A stretch of 64,000 bases of DNA from Stutzerimonas kunmingensis (GTDB taxonomy: Bacteria; Pseudomonadota; Gammaproteobacteria; Pseudomonadales; Pseudomonadaceae): NCBI RefSeq assembly GCF_002929225.1, contig NZ_PISM01000004.1, forward strand, positions 744,001-808,000. Direction: 5' to 3'. The translations under genes and the position numbers were made by a program. Under the pieces are notes generated by a model. That model made no database searches and was not told the origin of the DNA. It worked only from the letters and a program-made list of their open reading frames with translations. Below, piece by piece: positions 24,509-33,847 of the stretch; position 1 is the stretch's first letter; every line of letters begins with the position of its first letter.

Positions 24509-25978
24509 ATGACGCCACTATCTGTCGAACCCTGCACCCTGGCGCTGTTCGGCGCCCTCGGTGATCTGGCCCTGCGCAAGCTGTTTCCCGCGCTCTATCA
24601 GCTCGATCGCGCCGGTCTGCTGCCAACCGAAACGCGCCTGCTCGCTCTGGCTCGCGAGAGCGGCGAGGCGGCAAGCCATCTGGCGTTGATCGAAGAACAT
24701 CTGCGCCGCCACGTCGGCGAACGCGACCTCGATGAAGCCGTGCTGCAGCGCTTCATGGCGCGCCTGGACTACCTGAGCATGGATTTCCGCCGCGCCGAGG
24801 ATTTTGCCGCGCTGGCGGACAAGGCCGGCAACGCGGATAGCATCGTCGCCTTCTTTGCGACGCCGGCATCTGTCTACGGTGCGATCTGCGCCGGGCTGGC
24901 CGAGGCGGGCCTGGCCGAGCGCACCCGCGTAGTGCTGGAAAAGCCCATCGGCCACGACCTGGAGTCGTCCCGCGAAGTGAACGACGCGGTGGCGCGCTTC
25001 TTCCCGGAAGACCGCACCTATCGCATCGACCATTACCTGGGCAAGGACACGGTGCAGAACCTGATCGCCCTGCGTTTCGCCAACAGCCTGTTCGAGACGC
25101 AGTGGAACCAGAATCACATCTCCCACGTGGAGATCACCGTTGCCGAAACCGTCGGCATCGAAGGCCGCTGGGGCTACTTCGACCAGGCCGGCCAGCTGCG
25201 CGACATGATCCAGAACCACCTGCTGCAGCTGCTCTGCCTGATCGCCATGGACCCGCCCAGCGACCTCTCGGCCGACAGCATCCGCGACGAGAAGGTCAAG
25301 GTGCTCAAGGCGCTGGCGCCGATTGCGCCAGAACATCTTGGCCAGCAGCTGGTGCGCGGCCAGTACGTCGCCGGCAGCATCCTTGGCCGCCACGTGCCGG
25401 GCTATCTGGAGGAAGAAAACTCCAACACCCAGAGCGACACCGAAACCTTCGTCGCGCTGCGGGCGGAAATCTGCAATTGGCGCTGGGCCGGCGTGCCGTT
25501 CTACCTGCGTACCGGTAAGCGCATGCCGCAGAAGCTGTCGCAGATCGTTATCCACTTCAAGGCGCCGCCGCACTACATCTTTGCCCCGGAACAGCGCCAG
25601 CTTATCGGCAACAAGCTGATCATCCGCCTGCAGCCGCAGGAGGGCATCTCGCTGCTGGTGATGACCAAGGACCAGGGCCTGGACAAGGGCATGCAGCTGC
25701 GCAGCGGCCCGTTGCAGCTGAATTTCTCGGAAACCTACAAGAGCCCGCGCATCCCCGATGCCTACGAGCGACTGTTGCTCGAAGTGATGAAGGGCAACCA
25801 GAACCTCTTCGTGCGCAAGGACGAAATCGAATACGCCTGGAAGTGGTGCGACCAGCTGATCGACGGCTGGCAGCGCGTCGGCGCCCCACCCAAACCTTAC
25901 GCAGCAGGCAGCTGGGGACCGGCTGCTTCGATTGCCCTGATCAGCCGTGATGGCAGGAGTTGGTATGACGATCTCTAA
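24509..25978 (+). CDS. zwf: Glucose-6-phosphate 1-dehydrogenase
   Basis: Oxidises glucose-6-phosphate to 6-phosphogluconolactone with NADP. The 489-residue protein has the coenzyme loop [13 protein letters not shown] and the substrate-binding motif RIDHYLGKD, with the catalytic histidine two helices later ([11 protein letters not shown]). It is the first gene of a run with pgl, eda, gapN and an aldo/keto reductase, all on the plus strand. Control by HexR is expected from the site just upstream. Confidence 0.95.
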   Translation: MTPLSVEPCTLALFGALGDLALRKLFPALYQLDRAGLLPTETRLLALARESGEAASHLALIEEHLRRHVGERDLDEAVLQRFMARLDYLSMDFRRAEDFAALADKAGNADSIVAFFATPASVYGAICAGLAEAGLAERTRVVLEKPIGHDLESSREVNDAVARFFPEDRTYRIDHYLGKDTVQNLIALRFANSLFETQWNQNHISHVEITVAETVGIEGRWGYFDQAGQLRDMIQNHLLQLLCLIAMDPPSDLSADSIRDEKVKVLKALAPIAPEHLGQQLVRGQYVAGSILGRHVPGYLEEENSNTQSDTETFVALRAEICNWRWAGVPFYLRTGKRMPQKLSQIVIHFKAPPHYIFAPEQRQLIGNKLIIRLQPQEGISLLVMTKDQGLDKGMQLRSGPLQLNFSETYKSPRIPDAYERLLLEVMKGNQNLFVRKDEIEYAWKWCDQLIDGWQRVGAPPKPYAAGSWGPAASIALISRDGRSWYDDL

Positions 25979-26678
25979 TCTCGATCTGCCGGTGCAGACC
26001 CTGGGTTTCAGCCTTGGTGACGCCGAGCAGCTGGCCGGCGAACTGGCGCTGACCGTGAGCAACGCTCTGCGCGGCGCGATTGCCGAGCGTGGCGCGGCGA
26101 CGCTGGTGGTTTCCGGCGGCCGCAGCCCGATCGCCTTCTTCGAGCGCCTCGCGCAGCAGGAACTGGATTGGGCCAAGGTCACCGTCAGCCTCGCCGACGA
26201 GCGCTGGGTGCCGGTCAGCCATCCCGACAGCAATGAAGGCCTGCTGCGTCGCCACCTGCTGCAGGGGCCGGCCGCCGCGGCGCGCCTGGTCGGCCTCTAC
26301 CAGAGCGCGACAAGCCTCGAGCAGGCCGCTGATCGTGCCGATGCCGTATTGGCTGAACTGCCGCCAATCGACGTGCTGGTGCTGGGCATGGGTGAAGACG
26401 GCCACACCGCCTCGCTGTTCCCCGACAGCCCGAATCTGCAGCAGGCGCTCGACCCGCGTGGCACGCGGCGTTGCCTGCCGATGCAGGCGCCGACCGTGCC
26501 GCGCCAGCGCCTGAGCATGACCCTGGCGTTGCTGGCCAGCGCGCGGCTGACGCTGCTCGCCCTGCATGGTCGCGGCAAACTGGCCACGCTCAATCAGGCC
26601 CTGGCTGGCGAGCCCTACGAAGCGATGCCGATCCGCGCCTTCCTCGCCCGTCCCCTCGAAATCTACTGGTGCCCCTGA
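25965..26678 (+). CDS. pgl: 6-phosphogluconolactonase
   Basis: Hydrolyses 6-phosphogluconolactone, 237 residues, DevB/SOL family. The signature segments are [32 protein letters not shown] and [20 protein letters not shown] 25965 has GGAG upstream and overlaps the zwf stop by 14 bases; an upstream in-frame ATG at 25947 is less well placed. Coupling to zwf prevents build-up of the reactive lactone. Confidence 0.94.
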   Translation: MTISNLDLPVQTLGFSLGDAEQLAGELALTVSNALRGAIAERGAATLVVSGGRSPIAFFERLAQQELDWAKVTVSLADERWVPVSHPDSNEGLLRRHLLQGPAAAARLVGLYQSATSLEQAADRADAVLAELPPIDVLVLGMGEDGHTASLFPDSPNLQQALDPRGTRRCLPMQAPTVPRQRLSMTLALLASARLTLLALHGRGKLATLNQALAGEPYEAMPIRAFLARPLEIYWCP

Positions 26679-26696
26679 GGCCGCAAGGAATTATCC

Positions 26697-27434
26697 ATGA
26701 CATCTATCCAAACCAGCGTTGACGCCATGAACGACAAGATCGCCCTGATCGACAAGTGGTGCAGCGCTGCGCGCATCCTGCCGGTGATCACCATCGAGCG
26801 TGAGGCGGACATCCTGCCGCTGGCCGATGCTCTGGCCGCCGGTGGCCTGCGCGTGCTCGAGATCACCCTGCGTTCGGCGCTGGGCCTGGGCGCCATTCGC
26901 CTGCTGCGCGAGCAGCGCCCGGAGCTGATCGTCGGCGCCGGCACCGTGCTCGACGCCAACATGCTGGAGCAGGCCGAGGCCGCCGGTGCACAGTTCATCG
27001 TCTCGCCCGGCAGCACGCCGGCGCTGCTCGAGGCCGCGTTGCAAGGGCCGCTGCCGCTGCTGCCGGGCGTCGCCAGCGCCTCGGAAATCATGCTCGGCTA
27101 CGCCATTGGCTATCGCCGCTTCAAGCTGTTCCCCGCCGAGATCTGCGGCGGCGTGGCAGCGCTCAAGGCGCTGGGCGGGCCGTTCGGTGACATCCGCTTC
27201 TGCCCGACCGGTGGCGTCAATGCGCGCAATGCGCGGGATTACCTGAGTCTGGCCAATGTGATGTGTGTCGGCGGTACCTGGATGGTCGACTCCAAGGCCG
27301 TGCGTGCCGGCGATTGGGCCGCCATCGAAAGCGCCACGCGCCAGGCCCTGCAGGCGCTGGACAGCGCGTCGGCAGCCGAACTGCCGCGCGACTTCGACCT
27401 GCGCGCCGAGCGTGCCGAGCAGCGCGAGCTGTAA
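26697..27434 (+). CDS. eda: KDPG aldolase
   Basis: Splits 2-keto-3-deoxy-6-phosphogluconate into pyruvate and glyceraldehyde-3-phosphate. It is a 245-residue protein with about 30 residues of N- and C-terminal extension over the E. coli enzyme. The Schiff-base lysine is in RRFKLFPAEICGG and the catalytic glutamate in LRVLEITLRS; the phosphate loop is CPTGGVNARN. It has an AAGGAA site and lies 18 bp after pgl. Confidence 0.95.
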   Translation: MTSIQTSVDAMNDKIALIDKWCSAARILPVITIEREADILPLADALAAGGLRVLEITLRSALGLGAIRLLREQRPELIVGAGTVLDANMLEQAEAAGAQFIVSPGSTPALLEAALQGPLPLLPGVASASEIMLGYAIGYRRFKLFPAEICGGVAALKALGGPFGDIRFCPTGGVNARNARDYLSLANVMCVGGTWMVDSKAVRAGDWAAIESATRQALQALDSASAAELPRDFDLRAERAEQREL

Positions 27435-27449
27435 TCGTCCCATCCCCTC

Positions 27450-27471
27450 GCGGCGGGCGAAGGCCCGCCGC
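27450..27471 (+). other. Intercistronic hairpin between eda and gapN
   Basis: Perfect nine-base arms GCGGCGGGC and GCCCGCCGC with a GAAG loop, in the 70-bp gap between eda and gapN. No T-run follows. It may be a processing or mRNA-stability element, or a leaky terminator setting the ratio of upstream to downstream genes. Confidence 0.6.
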
Positions 27472-27504
27472 ATCTTCCCCATCTTCTCGCTACCTGGAGG
27501 TTGC

Positions 27505-29133
27505 ATGAGCAACGCGCGCCCGCTTTCCGAGCTTTTCCCCCGTCTGGATGAGATTCCCGAGGCCTATCGTCCGGATGCACCGGTTACGCAGCGCGATTAT
27601 CTGGTCGATGGCGAGCTGATGAACTGGGACGGTCCTTTGGCCGAGGTACGCAGCCCGGTGTTCCTGCGCGAGGCGGACGGTAGCGAGCGCCAGGTAGTTC
27701 TTGGCAGTACGCCGCTGCTGGATGCCGACGCCGCGCTGCGTGCGCTGGACGCCGCTGTCGCCGCCTATGACTACGGTCGCGGTGCCTGGCCGACCATGCG
27801 CGTGGCCGAGCGCATCGCCCATGTCGAGAGCTTTCTGGCGCGCATGCGGGAACAGCGCGAGGCAGTGGTCAAGCTGCTGATGTGGGAGATCGGCAAGAAC
27901 CTCAAGGATTCCGAAAAGGAGTTCGATCGCACCTGCGACTACATCGTCGACACCATTCATGCGCTGAAGGAGCTGGACCGCAGCTCCAGCCGCTTCGAGC
28001 TGGAGCAGGGCACGCTCGGCCAGATCCGCCGCGTGCCGATGGGCGTGGCGCTGTGCATGGGCCCGTACAACTACCCGCTGAACGAAACCTTCACCACGCT
28101 GATCCCGGCGCTGATCATGGGCAACACGGTGGTGTTCAAGCCGGCCAAGTTCGGCGTGCTGCTGGTACATCCGCTGCTCGAAGCCTTCCGCGACAGCTTC
28201 CCGGCCGGGGTCATCAACGTCATCTACGGTCGCGGCCGCGAGACGGTCAGCGCACTGATGGCCAGCGGCAAGATCGACGTGTTCGCCTTTATCGGCACGC
28301 ACAAGGGCGCCGCCGACCTGAAGAAACTGCACCCGCGCCCGCACCGCCTGCGCGCCGCGCTGGGGCTGGATGCGAAGAACCCGGGCATCGTCCTGCCGCA
28401 GGTCGATCTGGACAATGCCGTGGAGGAGGCCGTGACCGGCGCGCTGTCGTTCAACGGCCAGCGTTGCACGGCATTGAAGATCCTCTTCGTGCATGAGGCG
28501 GTGCTCGATGGCTTTCTCGAACGCTTCGCCGCTCGCGTCAACGCGCTCAAGCCGGGCATGCCCTGGGAGCCAGGCGTCGCGCTGACGCCGCTGCCCGAGC
28601 CGGGCAAGACCGATTACCTGCATGCCGTGCTCGAAGACGCCGTGGCCAAGGGCGCGCGAGTGGTCAATGCCGGCGGCGGCGAGTCGCACCAGACCTTCTT
28701 TCATCCGGCGGTGCTGAGCCCGGTTGATTCGTCCATGCGTGTCTATCACGAAGAGCAGTTCGGCCCGCTGGTGCCCGTAGTGCCGTACCGCGACCTGCAG
28801 GAAGTAATCGACTATGTGACTGCCTCCGACTACGGCCAGCAGCTGTCGATCTTCGGCAACGATCCGGCGCAGGTCGGCGAGCTGGTCGATGCCTTCGTCA
28901 ACCAGGTCGGTCGCATCAACATCAATGCCCAGTGCCAGCGCGGGCCGGATAGCTATCCGTTCAACGGCCGCAAGAATTCGGCCGAGGGAACGCTGTCGGT
29001 ACACGATGCGCTGCGGGTGTTCTCCATCCGCACCCTTGTGGCGACCCGCTTCAACGAGGCCAACAAGCAACTGGTCGACCAGATCATTCGTGACCGCCAG
29101 TCGAGCTTCCTGACCACCGATTACATCTTCTGA
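27505..29133 (+). CDS. gapN: NADP-dependent non-phosphorylating glyceraldehyde-3-phosphate dehydrogenase
   Basis: Aldehyde-dehydrogenase-family enzyme, 542 residues, that oxidises glyceraldehyde-3-phosphate directly to 3-phosphoglycerate with NADP. The nucleophile cysteine is in SFNGQRCTALK, the form typical of GapN, and the fold motifs GPYNYPLNE and VVFKPAKFGV are clear. ATG 27505 follows a GGAGG site. It is longer than the 475-residue streptococcal GapN, with extra residues at the N-terminus. Its place behind zwf-pgl-eda, the enzymes that make its substrate, supports the assignment; a broader aldehyde substrate range cannot be excluded. Confidence 0.85.
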   Translation: MSNARPLSELFPRLDEIPEAYRPDAPVTQRDYLVDGELMNWDGPLAEVRSPVFLREADGSERQVVLGSTPLLDADAALRALDAAVAAYDYGRGAWPTMRVAERIAHVESFLARMREQREAVVKLLMWEIGKNLKDSEKEFDRTCDYIVDTIHALKELDRSSSRFELEQGTLGQIRRVPMGVALCMGPYNYPLNETFTTLIPALIMGNTVVFKPAKFGVLLVHPLLEAFRDSFPAGVINVIYGRGRETVSALMASGKIDVFAFIGTHKGAADLKKLHPRPHRLRAALGLDAKNPGIVLPQVDLDNAVEEAVTGALSFNGQRCTALKILFVHEAVLDGFLERFAARVNALKPGMPWEPGVALTPLPEPGKTDYLHAVLEDAVAKGARVVNAGGGESHQTFFHPAVLSPVDSSMRVYHEEQFGPLVPVVPYRDLQEVIDYVTASDYGQQLSIFGNDPAQVGELVDAFVNQVGRININAQCQRGPDSYPFNGRKNSAEGTLSVHDALRVFSIRTLVATRFNEANKQLVDQIIRDRQSSFLTTDYIF

Positions 29134-29144
29134 CGGAGCTTTTC

Positions 29145-30008
29145 ATGGCCTCGCCCGTGCTCGACCAACCGCTGTTGCTGGGCATGATGCGCCTGCTGGA
29201 ATACCCCGAGCTGGGTGAGCCCCAGGCATTGCTGGGCTTTATCGAGCGCTGCGTCGAGCGTGGGCTGAACGGTTTCGACCACGCCGACATCTATGCCGGC
29301 GGGCAATGCGAGGCGCACTTCGGTGCGGCCTTGCGCCTGGCACCGGGGCTGCGCCAGCGCCTGCAGATCATCGGCAAGGCCGATATCGTGCCGGCCGGGC
29401 AGGAATGCTCGCGCTGGCGGGTCAAGCACTACGACACCAGTGCTCGCTATCTGCGCCAGGCGGTGGACGGCAGCCTGACGCGGCTGGGTGTCGAGCGGCT
29501 CGACGGCTTTCTGCTGCATCGCCCGGACCCGCTGCTGCAGGTCGACGAGGTGGCCGACACGCTGAACGAGCTGATCGCCAGCGGCAAGGTCGGCTGGGTC
29601 GGGCTCTCCAACGCCGGGGTGTTGCATTGCCAGGCATTGGCGCAACGCGTGCCGCTGCGCTGCAACCAGATCGAACTCTCGTTGCAGGCCCAGCAAGGGG
29701 TATGGGACGGCGGTTTGCATGCCTTGCAGGCCGCGGGTCTGCAAGTGCTGGCCTGGTCGCCGATGGCCGGTGGGCGTTTCGGCGAGCGACTGCGCAGTGC
29801 GCTCGAAGAAGTCGCCGCGGATCGGGGCGCAACGGCCAATCAGGTGGCGCTGGCCTGGCTTCGGGAATTGCCCGGCCGCCCGTTGCCGATCCTCGGCAGC
29901 CTGCGCTGGGAACGGATCGAGGAGGCGCTGCACGGCGCTGAATTAGAGCTGGACCGTCCCGCCTGGTTCTACCTGAGCGAAGCGGCCCGCGGGCATGAGG
30001 TGGCGTAG
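29145..30008 (+). CDS. Aldo/keto reductase, YdhF-like
   Basis: A 287-residue NADPH-dependent aldo/keto reductase. The catalytic tetrad is visible: Asp and Tyr in FDHADIYAGG, Lys in IIGKADIV and His in FLLHRPDPLLQV. The C-terminal LPILGSLRWERIEEAL is part of the cofactor pocket. It lies 11 bp after gapN, so it is probably co-transcribed with the Entner-Doudoroff genes; a role in reducing aldehydes or ketones formed there is inference. The substrate is unknown. Confidence 0.85.
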   Translation: MASPVLDQPLLLGMMRLLEYPELGEPQALLGFIERCVERGLNGFDHADIYAGGQCEAHFGAALRLAPGLRQRLQIIGKADIVPAGQECSRWRVKHYDTSARYLRQAVDGSLTRLGVERLDGFLLHRPDPLLQVDEVADTLNELIASGKVGWVGLSNAGVLHCQALAQRVPLRCNQIELSLQAQQGVWDGGLHALQAAGLQVLAWSPMAGGRFGERLRSALEEVAADRGATANQVALAWLRELPGRPLPILGSLRWERIEEALHGAELELDRPAWFYLSEAARGHEVA

Positions 30009-30035
30009 GCAGGGGCTCATCTGTCCGCTATCCAA

Positions 30036-30107
30036 GGTGGAAAATGCTTCGCAGTTTTCCACCCTACGGGGTGGTTCGTAGGGTGGATGACGCTTCACCC
30101 ATCCACC
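30036..30107. repeat. REP-like doublet (inverted pair)
   Basis: Two palindromic units in opposite order. Unit 1 (30036-30063) pairs GGTGGAAAA with TTTTCCACC; unit 2 (30082-30107) pairs GGTGGAT with ATCCACC. Between them CCACCCTAC (30059-30067) is inverted against GTAGGGTGG (30078-30086). This is the layout of REP/REPIN sequences common in P. stutzeri intergenic regions. It opens the 367-bp gap after the aldo/keto reductase gene; the rest of that gap holds about 200 bp without recognised features and then a riboswitch. Confidence 0.7.
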
Positions 30108-30310
30108 GCGTGGCATTCGCGATGGGACCGCATCGGCTACATCTTTGATGACCATACCCACGCTCCGGCGCGGACACGGGAGCTGCTGATGGTTCCACGC
30201 TGGAGCATGGGACCAACATCGATCTCCGTTCAGCAATCAGTAAACCTGCGATCGACGGGCGCTGCGAGTGGTCCAAAACAGTGCGCCGCTGTGCTAGGGT
30301 CGCGTCCGCC

Positions 30311-30356
30311 GCGGGACGACCCGCTGGCATGTCGACTCGTGCGGGGACGACCCTGC
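30311..30356 (+). ncRNA. Guanidine-II riboswitch (mini-ykkC)
   Basis: Two tandem hairpins, each with the ACGA loop that defines this class (ACGR): GCGGG-ACGA-CCCGC at 30311-30324 and GCGGGG-ACGA-CCCTGC at 30341-30356. A GGAG ribosome site and the ATG of a Gdx-type exporter follow at once. Guanidinium binding joins the two loops and is known to expose the ribosome-binding site in this class. The match in loops, tandem form and downstream gene is convincing. Confidence 0.92.
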
Positions 30357-30375
30357 AGTTGATGGAGTCATCGTC

Positions 30376-30696
30376 ATGCATTCGGCCTGGATCATGCTGA
30401 TCGTAGCCGGCCTTCTGGAAGTGGGTTGGGCCATTGGCCTCAAGGCTTCCGAAGGCTTCACCCGCCCGCTACCCAGCGTGCTCACCATAGCGGCCATGGC
30501 TGGCAGCTTTTTCCTGCTCGCGCGTGCCATGCAGGTTCTGCCGGTGGGTACCGCCTACGGCATCTGGGTCGGTATCGGCGCATTGGGTACCGTGCTGCTG
30601 GGCATTCTCATCTTCGGCGAAAGCGCCTCGCCCGCGCGGCTGGTGAGCGTGCTGCTGTTGCTGGCTGGGCTGGTTGGTCTGAAGCTGAGCGCCTGA
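30376..30696 (+). CDS. gdx: Guanidinium exporter Gdx (SugE-type SMR protein)
   Basis: A 106-residue four-span small multidrug resistance protein. The essential glutamate is in [18 protein letters not shown], and the [11 protein letters not shown] stretch following it is characteristic of the SugE/Gdx subgroup rather than EmrE. It works as an antiparallel dimer exchanging guanidinium for protons. The guanidine-II riboswitch in its leader supports this substrate. Confidence 0.93.
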   Translation: MHSAWIMLIVAGLLEVGWAIGLKASEGFTRPLPSVLTIAAMAGSFFLLARAMQVLPVGTAYGIWVGIGALGTVLLGILIFGESASPARLVSVLLLLAGLVGLKLSA

Positions 30697-30733
30697 GGAG
30701 TCTCTGCGGCGCTCACTGCCGAACGTGTGCCCG

Positions 30734-31300
30734 TCAGTCCTGCAGCTTCAGATGCGATATATCCGGCACCACGGCGGTGGTGTCGCGCGGCTTTTCGCCC
30801 ATGTCGCTGCCCACCGGGGCAAGGCTGAACTGAGAAAGATCCACGCGCGGCGCCTCTGGCTCGGGCCGGGCGTCCTGCAGGTCGACGCCGACCGGCGCAA
30901 TACCGAAGTCCGGTGCCTCGACGTCGGCGAAGGCTGCCATGTATTCGTCACGCGGCGTCACCTTGAGTGTGGCCGGAGCGTCGCTCGTTTTTCCTGCGCT
31001 GCTCTCGGTGCTGGCCGCGCTGGTCGCCGTCGATGCCGGAGGCGGCGCCAGTTCGATTTCCTCCACATCGACGGGCAGCGGTTTGAGTTCTACCTGCGCG
31101 CCGGCACGCTCCATCGCCTGGCGATATTTTTCGGCCGCGGCGAAGTCCAGATTCTGCTTGATCACGATGCGCCGGCCGGAGAACAGCAGCGCGATACGCT
31201 GGGCGTCGGCCTGGAACAGCTTGGTCAGGTTGGCCTCGACCTGCTCGAGCTTGGCGCCCGGGAGCAGTTGGCCGGAAAAGGCGATCTCGTAGAGACTCAT
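30734..31300 (-). CDS. Conserved protein of unknown function
   Basis: A 188-residue cytoplasmic protein with a compact N-terminal domain (residues 1-75, MSLYEIAFSGQLLPGAKLEQ to a helix EKYRQAMERAGA) and a low-complexity Ala/Ser/Pro-rich linker followed by an acidic, probably disordered C-terminal half. ATG 31300 has AAGGAA upstream. The N-terminal part resembles the fold-like domain found in several Pseudomonas membrane or secretion-associated proteins of unknown role (alternating beta strands, FSGRRIVIKQN); I cannot assign a function. It has its own direction and no operon partner. Confidence 0.65.
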   Translation of the reverse strand: MSLYEIAFSGQLLPGAKLEQVEANLTKLFQADAQRIALLFSGRRIVIKQNLDFAAAEKYRQAMERAGAQVELKPLPVDVEEIELAPPPASTATSAASTESSAGKTSDAPATLKVTPRDEYMAAFADVEAPDFGIAPVGVDLQDARPEPEAPRVDLSQFSLAPVGSDMGEKPRDTTAVVPDISHLKLQD

Positions 31301-31445
31301 GGTGCGGTTCCTTTTGTAACCGATGCCAGTGATCGTGGAGGCGGCGGGGCGCCTCGGGACGGAAACGTAAGCGAGGTGGCGATGATCTGGCAAAGCGCAA
31401 ACTGCTGCACTCGCCGGTGTCACAAGTTTGCATGCCGCTATAGCG

Positions 31446-33776
31446 TCAGGGTAGCGGTGCGAGCAGGGCGTCGATGTCGCGTTCGCCAAGCTGCAAGCTG
31501 CCGTCGACTGCACCTTCGAGTACACCGGCCGCGAGTTCGGCCTTGCGCGCCTGCAACTCGCGGATGCGCTCCTCGACGGAGCCGCGGCTAATAAGACGAT
31601 AGACGAAGACCGGCTTGTCCTGGCCGATGCGATAGGCGCGGTCGGTCGCCTGGTTCTCCGCAGCGGGATTCCACCAGGGATCGTAGTGGATCACCGTATC
31701 CGCCGCCGTCAGGTTGAGCCCGGTGCCACCGGCCTTCAGGCTGATCAGGAACAGCGGCACTTCGCCGGCCTGGAAGCGCTCGACCGGCGTGCGTCGATCA
31801 TCGGTCTCACCCGTCAGCTTGACGTACTCGATGCCGCGCTTGTGTAGCGCCTGCTCGATCAACGCCAGCATCGAGGTGAACTGGGAAAACAGCAGCACCC
31901 GCCGGCCTTCGCTCATCAGCTCGTCGAGCATCTCCAGCAGGCTGTCGAGCTTGCCGGAGCTGCTGCCGCGTGCGGCTCGTGCCGACTCACCCTTCAGCAG
32001 GCGCAGGTCGCAGCAGACCTGACGCAGCTTGAGCAGCGCCTCGAGGATGACCATCTGGCTGCGCGCGAGTCCCTTGCGCTCGATCTCGTCGCGCACCTTG
32101 CGATCCATTGCCAGCCGCAAGGTCTCGTAGACCTCGCGCTGGACGTCATTCAGTTCGACCCAGTGGACGAACTCGTTCTTGGCCGGCAGCTCAGTGGCTA
32201 CCTGTTCCTTGGTGCGCCGCAACAGGAACGGCCGAATGCGGGCGCGCAGGTGCGCCAGTCGTGCATCGTCGCCGTGTTTTTCGATCGGATTGCGGTACTC
32301 CTGGGTGAAGCTTTTGGCGTCTCCAAGCCACCCGGGCATGAGGAAGTGGAATAGCGACCAGAGCTCGCCGAGGTGATTCTCCAGCGGTGTGCCGGTCAGG
32401 CACAGGCGCTGCCGGGTCTGCATTTCGCGTACGGCCTGGGCCGCTTTGCCGGACGGGTTCTTGATGTGCTGCGCCTCGTCGAGAATGAGTAGGTGCAGCG
32501 GCTGCTCACGCAGTGCGGCTATGTCGCGCGTCAGCAGCGCATAGCTGGTCAGCAGTAGATCGTGCTCGCCAAGTTCGCCGAAGTGTTTCTGCCGGGTGCT
32601 GCCCTTGAGCGTCAATACCCGTAGCTGCGGGGCGAAACGGCTGGCCTCGTCCTGCCAGTTGGGAATCAGGCTGGTCGGCATCACCACCAGCGCCGGACGA
32701 TCGAGCCGTCCTGCCTGCTTTTCGGCGAGGATGTGGGCAAGGCTCTGCAGCGTCTTGCCCAGGCCCATGTCGTCGCCGAGGATGCCGCCCGCGCCCAGCT
32801 CGCGCAGGGTCTGCATCCAGGCCAGACCCTGCAGCTGATAGGGGCGCAGCGTGGCGTTGAGTGCATCCGGTGCCGGGCATGCCTGCGCGCTCGGGCTGTT
32901 CAGTCGCTTGGCGAACCGCCGCAGCCGTTCGCCCCCTCGCCAGTCTGGCCTGAGTTCCTCCAGCCCGGCCAACCGCGCGCCGTCGGCTTTGCTCAGCCGC
33001 AGCGAGGCGCCATCCATCGGCTCACGCAGGTACAGCTCGCCGAGGGTTGTCAGAATCGGCTTGATTCGGGCGAACGGCAGGGCGACCTGCAGGGTTTGCC
33101 CGTCACGCTGACCCGGTCGATCGAGCTGGACGCGCAGTTGCTCCTCGTCGCTGCGCTGAGCGAGGGCGCGCGGCGTCAGCAGCTGGGGGTTCTGGCGGAT
33201 CAGGCGCAAGAGCACCGGCAATATGCCGATGCGCTGGCCTTCTACGACGATGCCCAGATCAAGATCGAACCAGTCGTCATCGGCTGCCTCGTCGATTTCT
33301 GCGTACCAGCTGTCGATGGCCGTCAGGTCATAGGCGAAGCCTGGATGAATGTCGATCTGCCAGCCCTGGCGGCGCAGTTCGGGCAGATGCTGCTGAACGA
33401 AACCGAGCCAGGCTTCTTCACCGGGCAACTGGAACATTTCCGCCGAGTCTTTCGGCAGCGCCTGACTCTGGCGCAATGCCGGGCGAAAGCCGAGCTGCTC
33501 CAGTTGCTTGCGCAGTGCCTGTTCGGCCTGGGCGTGGCGGGCGATCAGCTGCAGCTCGTCACCGGCCAGATGGCGGATGCGCTCGCCGTCGCGTTTGCCA
33601 TGGACGCAGGCATCACCGTAGATGAACGACAGCCCGGCGCGGTGCTGATGCTCGCTGACCATGCGCTGGTTGCCGGGCTGGTAATTGATTGCCAGGTGGC
33701 TGCCGAGGCTGAGCAGCGCGACTGGGCGCAGGTCGTCGATCAGTCGTTCCTTGCGGGGAACCAGAGGAGGGGCCAA
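31446..33776 (-). CDS. SNF2-family DNA-dependent ATPase/helicase
   Basis: A 776-residue protein of the SWI2/SNF2 family. About 320 residues of N-terminal region of unknown function precede the ATPase core: motif I GDDMGLGKT, motif II LDEAQHIKNP, motif III LTGTPLENH, then the C-terminal lobe with SLKAGGTGLNLT and DRAYRIGQ. It starts at TTG 33776, preceded by GAGGAG at the right distance; a TGA two codons upstream excludes a longer form in this frame. Bacterial members remodel protein-DNA or transcription complexes; the role here is unknown. It may be in one transcription unit with csiV, about 70 bp upstream. Confidence 0.87.
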   Translation of the reverse strand: MAPPLVPRKERLIDDLRPVALLSLGSHLAINYQPGNQRMVSEHQHRAGLSFIYGDACVHGKRDGERIRHLAGDELQLIARHAQAEQALRKQLEQLGFRPALRQSQALPKDSAEMFQLPGEEAWLGFVQQHLPELRRQGWQIDIHPGFAYDLTAIDSWYAEIDEAADDDWFDLDLGIVVEGQRIGILPVLLRLIRQNPQLLTPRALAQRSDEEQLRVQLDRPGQRDGQTLQVALPFARIKPILTTLGELYLREPMDGASLRLSKADGARLAGLEELRPDWRGGERLRRFAKRLNSPSAQACPAPDALNATLRPYQLQGLAWMQTLRELGAGGILGDDMGLGKTLQSLAHILAEKQAGRLDRPALVVMPTSLIPNWQDEASRFAPQLRVLTLKGSTRQKHFGELGEHDLLLTSYALLTRDIAALREQPLHLLILDEAQHIKNPSGKAAQAVREMQTRQRLCLTGTPLENHLGELWSLFHFLMPGWLGDAKSFTQEYRNPIEKHGDDARLAHLRARIRPFLLRRTKEQVATELPAKNEFVHWVELNDVQREVYETLRLAMDRKVRDEIERKGLARSQMVILEALLKLRQVCCDLRLLKGESARAARGSSSGKLDSLLEMLDELMSEGRRVLLFSQFTSMLALIEQALHKRGIEYVKLTGETDDRRTPVERFQAGEVPLFLISLKAGGTGLNLTAADTVIHYDPWWNPAAENQATDRAYRIGQDKPVFVYRLISRGSVEERIRELQARKAELAAGVLEGAVDGSLQLGERDIDALLAPLP

Positions 33777-33847
33777 GGCTCAGCTCCTCACTGCAAATGC
33801 GAGATGCGCCAGACCAGTCTCGGGCTGGGAAGCGCGAGGGAGCTTGC

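Noticed and set aside
24518..26233. Long open frame antisense to zwf and pgl
   Set aside because: It mirrors real genes with clear motifs on the plus strand; long antisense frames are expected at this GC content.
27265..27504. N-terminal extension of gapN into the eda coding region
   Set aside because: The extension overlaps eda in another frame; ATG 27505 has a strong GGAGG site and gives a normal aldehyde dehydrogenase start.
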